This document shows, one piece after another, positions 1 to 5,941 of a DNA stretch of 5,973 nt. A program made the translations under genes and the position numbers. The notes below the pieces were generated by a model that was given only the letters and a program-made list of their open reading frames with translations, did no database searches and was not told where the DNA came from. The DNA is taken from assembly GCA_017549385.1 (NCBI GenBank), contig JAFYUX010000092.1, positions 1 to 5,973 on the forward strand. The letters run 5' to 3'. The DNA is from Bacillota bacterium (GTDB lineage Bacteria; Bacillota; Clostridia; Peptostreptococcales; Anaerovoracaceae). Position 1 is the stretch's first letter, and every line of letters starts with the position of its first letter.

Positions 1-789
1 GCCGTGAATATCACCATTCTGCTTAATAAGGATATCGTAAAGGATATCATAAGTAGTATCACCTTCTGTTTCTACGATTGTAGAATATGGAAGTGTCTTA
101 TGGTAAGTAAGTTCGAGATCGTTGTACTGGAAGTGGTAGCCACATCTCATACGGCAACCATCAAGACCCTTGTATGGGAAGAGTTCCTTAAGATCTCTGA
201 GGATCATATCGCTTTCTTCTTCATAAAGGTTTTCAGGTGTAGTATCAGTGTAGTCAAATCTGAACTGAATTGGAATGTTGTACTTTTCAAAACGCTTAAC
301 GTAATCCATGAGCTGTTCACGTGGATAGTCACGGTAAAGTACGCAGTTTACTCTTGTATTTACAGGAAGGCTGCCGATGAGTTCATCGTCAGATTCTTCA
401 ACATACTTAACAAGGTGTCTAGAAATGTTGATGCAAGTAATCTTGTCCTTATTTCTATCACAGAATTCCCACATATCATCAGCTGTCTGTGTAGCAAAAA
501 CAGGGAAAGTAGTATTGATAAATACTTTGTGTGTAGGTGGAACGTGGTCTAACATAACCTGAAGTGAATTAAGATTAGAGAATGGTTCACCACCAGTGAA
601 TACGATATCGCAGTTTGGAGTAATTTCATCCATTACCTTGATGCTTTCGCAAATCTTTTCAAGGCTGAAACCTTCCATATTGCTGTATTCTTCTTTATTT
701 ACACAAAATGGACAATTATTCTGGCAATCATAAGGTACGAAAATTGTAACTGTAGCGCCACCCTCACGTGTCTTATATGGGTTACTCAT
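1..789 (-). CDS. Radical SAM domain protein, C-terminus cut off by window edge
   Basis: Reading the minus strand from the ATG at 789 gives 263 open codons with no stop before the left edge, so the gene is partial at its 3' end. The radical SAM signature C-X3-C-X2-C is present as CQNNCPFC at residues 22-29. These three cysteines would hold the [4Fe-4S] cluster that cleaves S-adenosylmethionine. A GGEP motif, which contacts SAM in this superfamily, lies at residues 66-69. A later cysteine pair, C212 and C216 (GCRMRCG), might begin an auxiliary-cluster region, but no third cysteine follows before the edge. An SD sequence GGAGG (801-805) sits 11 bases upstream of the ATG, and a sigma-A-like promoter lies before that. 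The gene has its own promoter behind the hydroxylase terminator, so it is probably a separate transcription unit. The substrate is unknown. MoaA was considered because of the Mo-enzyme neighbours, but the C-X2-C-X13-C pattern of MoaA is not seen. Confidence is high for the superfamily and low for anything finer. Confidence 0.9.
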   Translation of the reverse strand, partial: MSNPYKTREGGATVTIFVPYDCQNNCPFCVNKEEYSNMEGFSLEKICESIKVMDEITPNCDIVFTGGEPFSNLNSLQVMLDHVPPTHKVFINTTFPVFATQTADDMWEFCDRNKDKITCINISRHLVKYVEESDDELIGSLPVNTRVNCVLYRDYPREQLMDYVKRFEKYNIPIQFRFDYTDTTPENLYEEESDMILRDLKELFPYKGLDGCRMRCGYHFQYNDLELTYHKTLPYSTIVETEGDTTYDILYDILIKQNGDIHG

Positions 790-800
790 AATATAATAAT

Positions 801-805
801 CCTCC
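801..805 (-). promoter_or_regulatory. Ribosome binding site of the radical SAM gene
   Basis: The minus strand reads CGGAGG followed by an AT-rich 11-base spacer (790-800) and ATG at 789. The spacing is slightly long but usable. It supports this ATG as the start, since the radical SAM cysteines then begin at residue 22, a usual position. Confidence 0.75.
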
Positions 806-855
806 GATCGAAATTTATATCTGAATTTAATTTATACACAAAAAACCACAATTAT

Positions 856-883
856 TTTATACGATTCCCCTACCTAAAGTCAA
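856..883 (-). promoter_or_regulatory. Sigma-A-type promoter for the radical SAM gene
   Basis: On the minus strand a TTGACT -35 box (883-878) is separated by 16 bases from a TATAAA -10 box (861-856). Transcription would start near 849, giving a leader of about 60 bases before the ATG at 789. The leader shows no obvious long hairpin. The promoter lies just downstream of the terminator of the preceding operon, which fits an independent transcription unit. This is a consensus match read by eye, with no experimental support. Confidence 0.7.
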
Positions 884-976
884 CTAATATACTCTGTATT
901 ATCTAATTTTTTTCACTATCATTTGATAATTTCTTGACAAATCACCAAAATCATTTCGGCAATATATCAAAATCAT

Positions 977-1010
977 AAAAAAAGATACGGCGGATAAATC
1001 CGCCGTATCT
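977..1010 (-). terminator. Rho-independent terminator of the Mo-hydroxylase operon
   Basis: A perfect 12-bp inverted repeat (983-994 with 999-1010) encloses a 4-base loop. The stem has a GC-rich core, GGCGG pairing with CCGCC. On the minus strand it is followed by a run of seven T (983-977), the first of which is the last base of the stem. It lies 31 bases past the stop codon of the large subunit. The T-run is on the correct side only for minus-strand transcription, so this terminates the hydroxylase operon and is not bidirectional. Confidence 0.95.
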
Positions 1011-1041
1011 AATATAACTATCAATTCTATATCGTTGAGAA

Positions 1042-3399
1042 TTAGAGATTCTTGCCGATAGACTTGAGGTAGTTGAGAACCTTTTCCTGAGTTAAAGGCT
1101 GTTCTGTACATCTGTAGCCGATAGCATCGTATACAGCGTTGAAGATTGCTGGAGGTGTTGGCTGGATTGGACCTTCACCAGATTCCTTAGCACCGTATGG
1201 AGCAGAAGGATCGTAAGATTCAACGATTGTAGCTTCAACTTCTGGCATATCGATTGTACCACAGAGCTTGTAGTCGTGGAATGAAGGGTTGAGGAGTCTA
1301 CCATCTTCAGCGTATCTCATTTCTTCTAAGAGAGCGTTACCGAGACCCATCTGGATAGAACCATGAACCTGACCTTCGCAAGACATTGGGTTGATAGGCT
1401 GACCAAGGTCACCAGCTTCAGTGATCTTAACAACCTTAACGAGACCTGTGTAGAGGTCAACTTCAACTTCAGCGATCTGAGTTGTGAAACCGAATGTTGG
1501 AGAGTGACCGATGTTACCACCCTGCTGGATACCCTTTCTTCTTGGAGGAGTGAACTGACCAGCTGTGATGATAGGACCATTAGCCTGGATGTACTGATCA
1601 ACTACTTCGTTCCAATCAACGTTCTTTCTCTTCTTTTCATAGAGAGAGTAGAACTGGTAATCCTTAACGCCAACTTCCTGACCACGGCAACCCATGATTG
1701 CAGCAGCAACTGGGAAGAGGAGCTGGTTAGCAGCTTCGCAAGCTCTTCTGATAGCCCAACCTGTAGCGTAAGTTACACGAGATGCGAATGTACCAAGGTC
1801 GAATGTAGCGAGCATTGTATCTCTAGATACTACCTTAACGTCTTCAGATCTGATACCGAGAGTTTCAGCAGCCATCTGAGCCATAACCATATCGCAACCC
1901 TGACCGATATCTGTAGCACCGCAGAATAATACTACGTTGTTTTCGCCTTCGATCTTAACGTTAGCAACTGTATGTGGCTTGTAAGAGAGGTAGAGAGTAT
2001 AAGAAGTACCAGAGATGTAGTAACCACCTGACATACCGATACCCTTACCGAATGGGAGCTTACCGTACTTGTTTTCGAAGTCACAGTTATCAGCAGCAGT
2101 CTGGAGAGTCTTCTTGTATTCGCAGTGTGGGATGTACATCATTGAACGGCAAGTGTGGCCAGATTCAACAGCGTTGAGTAATCTGATCTGTAATGGAGTC
2201 ATGCCGAGCTTTTCAGCTGCCATATCCATTAAGATTTCCATAGCGAATCTTGGCTGTGAACCACCGAGACCTCTGTGAGCACCGCAAGTATTAGTGTTTG
2301 TGTAAACTCTCTTACCAGCGAACTTCATAGCAGGTGTGATGTATGGAACGTGTACCATAGAAGCTGTGTAGAATAATACTACAACACCCCAAGACATGTA
2401 AGCACCACCAACCATGAGGTTGTTGAAGTCTACAGCTGTGATGTGACCTTCCTTGTCGAAGCCCATCTTGAACTTCATGTAACAAGCGTGTCTACCCTGG
2501 TGAGTAGCGAATACTTCTGATCTTTCGTAAGCGCACTTAACTGGACGACCTACTCTAGAAGAGAACTTAGAAGTGATGAAGTCTGCGCAAGAAGCAACAC
2601 CCTTACCACCGAAACCACCACCGAGGAGTGGAACTGTGATTCTGATGTCCTTCATAGGCATCTGGAGACACTTAGCTAACTGCTGGTGAGTATAGTGTGG
2701 AACCTGGCAAGTAGCATATAAGTGTAACTTATTTCTGTGAACGTCGTAGTCAGCTAAAGCTGCCTGTGGTTCGATGTAAGCGTGAGTGTACTGAGAAGAA
2801 TAGAATTCCTGTTCAATAACGAGGTCAGATTCAGCTAAGATAGCGTCAACGTCACCGTACTGCTGAGTACCCTGGTGAGCGATGTTACCTGGCTTATCTT
2901 CGTGGATGAGAACGCCTGTTTCGTTAGCGAACTTTTCAGATTCTCTACCGTCAACTACTACTGGGAGGAGTTCGTATTCAACTTCGATTAATTCGAGAGC
3001 CTTTTCAGCGATTTCTTCAGTCATAGCACAAACAGCTGCAACTGGTTCGCCCCACATTCTTACCTTATCTCTAGCGAGAACCTGTTCGTTAGCTGAGTGA
3101 GCTACGATACCGTAATCGATAGGGAAGTCAGAACCCTTGAGAACGTCGAGAACGCCATCTAATTCGAGAGCCTTAGAGAAGTCGATGTTCTTGATGATAG
3201 CGTGAGCGTGTGGTGATCTTAAGATCTTAGCGTATACCATTCTTGGTAAAGATAAGTCATCTGTGTACTGGAGCTTACCAGTTACCTTTGCAGGACCATC
3301 GAGACGAGGAATAGATCTACCTACTTCTGTGTATTCTCTTGTATAGTCCTTATAATCATGATACTTGTTAGAAACTTCGTACATCTTATTCATTCCCAT
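1042..3399 (-). CDS. Molybdenum hydroxylase large subunit (Mo-pterin binding, xanthine/aldehyde oxidase family)
   Basis: This 785-residue protein is the catalytic subunit of a xanthine oxidase-family enzyme, which hydroxylates a substrate carbon with water at a Mo-pterin centre. The family's N-terminal 'hammerhead' domain covers roughly residues 35-150, and the Mo-pterin domains follow. Visible family motifs are GGGFGGK (260-266), the arginine loop AHRGLGGSQ (374-382), GATDIGQG (494-501), EGQVHG (675-680) and KESGEGP (738-744). Glu742 in the last motif matches the catalytic base. Length is normal for a separate L subunit. By eye alignment, positions that bind xanthine in bovine enzyme (Glu802, Arg880, Phe914) are Gly267, Tyr344 and Leu378, so the substrate is probably not xanthine. 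The VAYRCSFR loop of CO dehydrogenase is absent. An upstream in-frame ATG at 3426 exists, but it lies inside the preceding gene without a good SD. The ATG at 3399 has GGCGGGGTG nine bases before it. Cofactor (MCD) genes are not in the window. Confidence 0.93.
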   Translation of the reverse strand: MGMNKMYEVSNKYHDYKDYTREYTEVGRSIPRLDGPAKVTGKLQYTDDLSLPRMVYAKILRSPHAHAIIKNIDFSKALELDGVLDVLKGSDFPIDYGIVAHSANEQVLARDKVRMWGEPVAAVCAMTEEIAEKALELIEVEYELLPVVVDGRESEKFANETGVLIHEDKPGNIAHQGTQQYGDVDAILAESDLVIEQEFYSSQYTHAYIEPQAALADYDVHRNKLHLYATCQVPHYTHQQLAKCLQMPMKDIRITVPLLGGGFGGKGVASCADFITSKFSSRVGRPVKCAYERSEVFATHQGRHACYMKFKMGFDKEGHITAVDFNNLMVGGAYMSWGVVVLFYTASMVHVPYITPAMKFAGKRVYTNTNTCGAHRGLGGSQPRFAMEILMDMAAEKLGMTPLQIRLLNAVESGHTCRSMMYIPHCEYKKTLQTAADNCDFENKYGKLPFGKGIGMSGGYYISGTSYTLYLSYKPHTVANVKIEGENNVVLFCGATDIGQGCDMVMAQMAAETLGIRSEDVKVVSRDTMLATFDLGTFASRVTYATGWAIRRACEAANQLLFPVAAAIMGCRGQEVGVKDYQFYSLYEKKRKNVDWNEVVDQYIQANGPIITAGQFTPPRRKGIQQGGNIGHSPTFGFTTQIAEVEVDLYTGLVKVVKITEAGDLGQPINPMSCEGQVHGSIQMGLGNALLEEMRYAEDGRLLNPSFHDYKLCGTIDMPEVEATIVESYDPSAPYGAKESGEGPIQPTPPAIFNAVYDAIGYRCTEQPLTQEKVLNYLKSIGKNL

Positions 3400-3400
3400 A

Positions 3401-3883
3401 TTATAACACCCCGCCTTCTGCTGCACATGCTTCTACAGCTTCGAAAATGAGCAGGTAACCAGTACATCTGCAGAGGTTACCAGAAAGTGCTCTTCTGATA
3501 TCAGCTCTTGTAGGCTGTGGATTTCTTGTTAATAAGTTGTAAGAAGACATGATCATACCTGGAGTACAGAAACCGCACTGTACAGCACCGTGGTTGAGGA
3601 ATGCCTTCTGGATAGGATTCATTTCGCCAGTCTTCTGATCAGCGATACCTTCGATTGTTGTGATCTTCTTGCCCTGGCAAGCGATTGCTAATGTGAGGCA
3701 AGATAATACAGCCTTACCGTCGATGATTACAGTACAAGCACCGCAGTCACCCTGGCCGCAGCCCTTCTTAGTACCAGTGAGGCCAGCTTCCTTTCTGAGA
3801 ACGTCAGCGAGTACGTCCATAGGAGCGATTCTTAAATCCATATCTTCGCCGTTAATGTTTAAAGTAACGATCTGCTTTTTCAT
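3401..3883 (-). CDS. Molybdenum hydroxylase small subunit, 2x[2Fe-2S] iron-sulfur protein
   Basis: This 160-residue protein carries electrons from the Mo centre to FAD. The N-terminal plant-type ferredoxin domain holds its cluster with C42, C47, C50 and C62, in the motif GCGQGDCGACT. The C-terminal four-helix domain holds the second cluster with C103 and C106 (QCGFCTPGM) and C138 and C140 (LCRCTGY). All eight ligands are present, and Gln102 occupies the position that usually contacts the pterin cofactor. Length is typical for CoxS/XdhC-type subunits. The ATG at 3883 follows an unusual G-rich SD, AGGGGGGTG, ten bases upstream. The gene begins 18 bases after the FAD-subunit stop and ends one base before the large-subunit ATG, so the three are surely co-transcribed. 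The family assignment is secure; the gene symbol is withheld because naming differs with substrate. Confidence 0.96.
   Translation of the reverse strand: MKKQIVTLNINGEDMDLRIAPMDVLADVLRKEAGLTGTKKGCGQGDCGACTVIIDGKAVLSCLTLAIACQGKKITTIEGIADQKTGEMNPIQKAFLNHGAVQCGFCTPGMIMSSYNLLTRNPQPTRADIRRALSGNLCRCTGYLLIFEAVEACAAEGGVL
3407..3415 (-). promoter_or_regulatory. Ribosome binding site deciding the large-subunit start
   Basis: The minus strand reads GGCGGGGTG nine bases before the ATG at 3399. It lies within the last codons of the [2Fe-2S] subunit gene. The junction reads TAATATG, with the stop and next start one base apart, a layout typical of translational coupling between subunits made in equal amounts. 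The site favours 3399 over the longer ATG at 3426. In-frame ATGs at 3393 and 3384 remain possible. Confidence 0.65.
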
Positions 3884-3901
3884 TTAAAATACACCCCCCT
3901 A

Positions 3902-4774
3902 TTAGTTGATTTCTGCAGCAAGTTCTCTGAGGAGTCTTCTGCAGAGCGCACCGATAACGTCTACTCTGTAAGCAGCAGATGCTCTTACGTCAGTGATTGG
4001 GTGTACTTCAGACTGAGCAGCTTCAGCAGCAGCCTTGATAGCTTCTTCGTCGCCAACCTTTGTACCAATGAGAGCAGCAGGAACAGCTTCAGAAATGAGA
4101 GGCTTAATAGCAACAGAACCCATTACGCACATAGCATCCTTGATTTCGCCGTCTTCAACGTCGAGTCTGATGCACATGTTAGCAATATCGATTTCCATAG
4201 AGCTTCTCATACCTACATAACCATACTTAACGAATGTGTTAGCAGCTGGTTCTGGAAGGATGATAGTCTTGATGATTTCACCTGCTTCGAGGCAGTTCTT
4301 TCTGTTACCAGTGATGAAATCTTCTACAGGGATTGTTCTTTCGCCATTCTTAGAAGCGAGAACGAGCTGTGCTCTGTAGCAGATTAAAGATGCTGGAGTT
4401 TCAGCTGATGGACCAGAGTTAGCAAGGTTACCACCGATAGTACCCATTTCTCTAACCTGTGGGCCACCGATTTCGCCTGCAGCATAAGCAAATGCAGGGA
4501 ACTTAGCCTTTAATTCTTCAGAGAATTCACAGAAAGCGTCAGTTGTGCAAGCACCTAAAACAGCGCCCTGGCCTTCTTCGCACTTGAATTCGTTGAGTTC
4601 AGGTACGTGTGTGATGTCGATTACGTTTACTGGATGAATCATTTTTTCTTTGAGCTGAACCATTAAGTCAGTACCGCCGGCTAAAACCTTAGCGTTTTCC
4701 TTAGTAGCTAACAGTTCGAGGGCTTCGTCCAGAGTAGCAGGAGCGAAATACTCAAATGGAGTTAAAATATTCAA
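3902..4774 (-). CDS. Molybdenum hydroxylase medium subunit, FAD-binding
   Basis: This 290-residue subunit binds FAD and passes electrons from the iron-sulfur subunit to the external acceptor. The two flavin loops of the family are visible: AGGTDL at residues 32-37, and TIGGN at 112-116 followed by LANSGPSAETPASL. C-terminal CO dehydrogenase flavoprotein-like sequence follows, roughly residues 180-285. Length is normal for CoxM-type subunits. The cysteine-rich insertion that carries the extra [4Fe-4S] cluster in 4-hydroxybenzoyl-CoA reductase is absent. In the second loop, Glu125 sits where Asp is usual. The open frame reaches a GTG at 4783, but that GTG is part of the SD sequence AAGGAGGTG. 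The TTG at 4774, eight bases past GGAGG, is the plausible start, and it gives an N-terminus that begins directly with the conserved F-E-Y-F-A-P segment. The gene sits between an acyl-CoA dehydrogenase-like gene and the small subunit. Confidence 0.94.
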   Translation of the reverse strand: MNILTPFEYFAPATLDEALELLATKENAKVLAGGTDLMVQLKEKMIHPVNVIDITHVPELNEFKCEEGQGAVLGACTTDAFCEFSEELKAKFPAFAYAAGEIGGPQVREMGTIGGNLANSGPSAETPASLICYRAQLVLASKNGERTIPVEDFITGNRKNCLEAGEIIKTIILPEPAANTFVKYGYVGMRSSMEIDIANMCIRLDVEDGEIKDAMCVMGSVAIKPLISEAVPAALIGTKVGDEEAIKAAAEAAQSEVHPITDVRASAAYRVDVIGALCRRLLRELAAEIN

Positions 4775-4921
4775 ACAAGCCACCTCCTTAAAATTTTGTG
4801 ATATTGGTTTGTTAAGTAGCTCAGAGTCTAATCTTTTTGTTCTTATGCGTTGCAGATCGCAACCGAACAGCGTTAGCCTCTGAATATTTATTAATTTAAA
4901 TCAAGCAAAGCTTAATATAAA
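4775..4921 (-). other. 147-base gap between the acyl-CoA dehydrogenase-like gene and the hydroxylase genes
   Basis: This is much longer than the 18-base and 1-base spacings inside the hydroxylase operon. It holds the SD of the FAD subunit and a small hairpin: GTTGC at 4849-4853 pairs with GCAAC at 4859-4863 around a 5-base loop, with no T-run on either strand. No convincing terminator or consensus promoter was found. The -35/-10 candidates on the minus strand (TTGCTT/AATATT) have poor spacing. It could be a processed or regulated leader, or contain a weak promoter, so whether both parts share one transcript is undecided. Confidence 0.5.
4781..4789 (-). promoter_or_regulatory. Strong ribosome binding site deciding a TTG start
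   Basis: The minus strand reads AAGGAGGTG, almost a perfect complement of the 16S rRNA 3' end. The GTG at its end cannot serve as start because it lies within the SD itself. The TTG at 4774 has an eight-base spacer and is in frame, so it is the probable start of the FAD subunit. Confidence 0.85.
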
Positions 4922-5926
4922 TTACTTTAATAATGCCTCTAAAACAGACTCTTCTGGATAGTCTGCCTTTTCTGTATATGTGAATAATGTCTTGGCTTCT
5001 CTGTAATATCTTTCAATCGGATAATCTCTTGAGTAGCCTGTACCACCGTGAATCTGAACTGCGTTGGTTGCTGCGGAATAAACAGCTTTTTCAGCAATTT
5101 TTTTCGCAGCAGCAGCTTCTACTATGCATGATTTACCTGTAGTAGCCACAGCAAGTGCTTTTTCACCTACAGCGAGGAGATTGAATCTGGCAATTTCGAT
5201 TTCTGCCAACATGTACTGTACAGCAGTCTGCTTTGCAATCGGCATACCAAACTGTACTCTTGTCTTTGCATGGTTTATAGATGCTTTTACACATGCATCC
5301 GCAAGTCCAGCAGCAACAAAGCAATTTAAAATGTCAATCTTTGCTGCAACCTCTGCTCTGACTTTTGCACCATTAACGGAAATGAGAACCGCCGGAGCGT
5401 TTTCCATAGTTAAATCTGCAGTTGGATATGATCTGAGACCTAACTTGTCAAACTTTTCTGACTCTACATCTGCAGCCTCAACTAAGAAAGCGGCAAGTGA
5501 ATCACCAAGAGTAGCAATTACGATGTACTGATCAGCAGCGCCGCCTAAAGCAGCAGCTATCTTTTTTCCAGTAATTGTGTATCCACCTTCGACTTCTGTG
5601 GCAATAACACCACCACAAGAAACACCCTCTTCATATACAGCATAACCTGTCATGCCTTTGGCATCTACACTATAAGCAGCTAATACATCTGCAGTTACAT
5701 TTGCTACGGCAACAACCTCTGCCATAGATGCGTTCTGCTTGGCGAATTCTTCTACTATAATAGAAGCTTCTTCGAGATTAGCGGCTTTTAAAAAACCCAT
5801 TGCAGTCATTTCTTTGACTGCATCGTATGTATATTCAGCTGTTTTTTCCGGAATATATGAAACTGGAGCCAGAGTGGCAACAGCAAAATCCGCAGCAGCT
5901 TTTCTAATTAAATTAGTTCCGCTCAC
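4922..5926 (-). CDS. Short acyl-CoA dehydrogenase-fold protein with degraded active-site motifs
   Basis: This 334-residue protein belongs to the acyl-CoA dehydrogenase (ACAD) family, whose members normally use FAD to desaturate acyl-CoA and pass electrons to ETF. Family landmarks are GYTITGKK (115-122), KLGLRSYPTADL (161-172), RVQFGMPIA (223-231), and QIHGGTGYSRDYPIERYYREAK (291-312) near the C-terminus. It is about 45 residues shorter than the usual 380. The gaps fall in the N-terminal helical domain and near the family's TEP/GSD segment. By eye, TEP reads Y98-E-E, the FAD-contacting W-I-T reads A124-A-A, and catalytic Glu of YEGT reads Thr318 (YTEK). The GTG at 5926 has AAGGAGGG seven bases upstream. 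An in-frame stop at 5954-5956 with no start in between rules out a longer N-terminus in this frame. The frame is intact, so this is not a recent pseudogene. It may be a pseudoenzyme, or an ACAD relative with altered chemistry. It precedes the hydroxylase genes on the same strand. Confidence 0.8.
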   Translation of the reverse strand: MSGTNLIRKAAADFAVATLAPVSYIPEKTAEYTYDAVKEMTAMGFLKAANLEEASIIVEEFAKQNASMAEVVAVANVTADVLAAYSVDAKGMTGYAVYEEGVSCGGVIATEVEGGYTITGKKIAAALGGAADQYIVIATLGDSLAAFLVEAADVESEKFDKLGLRSYPTADLTMENAPAVLISVNGAKVRAEVAAKIDILNCFVAAGLADACVKASINHAKTRVQFGMPIAKQTAVQYMLAEIEIARFNLLAVGEKALAVATTGKSCIVEAAAAKKIAEKAVYSAATNAVQIHGGTGYSRDYPIERYYREAKTLFTYTEKADYPEESVLEALLK

Positions 5927-5933
5927 TTTTATA

Positions 5934-5941
5934 CCCTCCTT
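5934..5941 (-). promoter_or_regulatory. Ribosome binding site deciding the GTG start of the acyl-CoA dehydrogenase-like gene
   Basis: The minus strand reads AAGGAGGG seven bases before the GTG at 5926. No other in-frame start lies between this site and the upstream stop codon at 5954-5956. The SD therefore supports both the non-ATG start and the short N-terminus. Only 32 bases remain upstream in the window, so the operon promoter is not visible. Confidence 0.8.

Noticed and set aside
4..552. A 182-codon open frame on the plus strand, opposite the radical SAM gene
   Set aside because: The minus strand of the same region encodes clear radical SAM motifs with an SD and promoter. The plus-strand translation has no family features.
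1..789. Naming the radical SAM gene moaA
   Set aside because: The later cysteine pattern C212-X3-C216 does not match the MoaA C-X2-C-X13-C cluster motif, and the gene is not complete in the window.
934..965. A plus-strand TTGACA box that might be a promoter
   Set aside because: No -10 box stands at 16-18 bases, and no plus-strand gene follows.
899..1111. A 70-codon minus-strand frame across the end of the large subunit gene and the terminator
   Set aside because: It runs through the terminator hairpin, overlaps the large-subunit 3' end in another frame and has no good SD.
1363..1929. A 188-codon open frame on the plus strand, opposite the large subunit gene
   Set aside because: It is a shadow of the strong codon bias in the real minus-strand gene. 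It has no SD, no recognisable motif, and lies entirely within conserved Mo-subunit sequence.
1042..3399. Naming the enzyme xanthine dehydrogenase (xdhA) or CO dehydrogenase (coxL)
   Set aside because: The xanthine-binding residues are replaced and the CO dehydrogenase active-site loop with its cysteine is absent, so neither symbol is justified.
4849..4863. Small hairpin in the gap before the FAD subunit as a terminator
   Set aside because: Only five base pairs and no T-run after it on either strand.
4901..4915. AAGC-TTT-GCTT hairpin just after the ACAD-like stop as a terminator
   Set aside because: The stem is only four base pairs with a three-base loop and is followed by a mixed A/T stretch, not a T-run.
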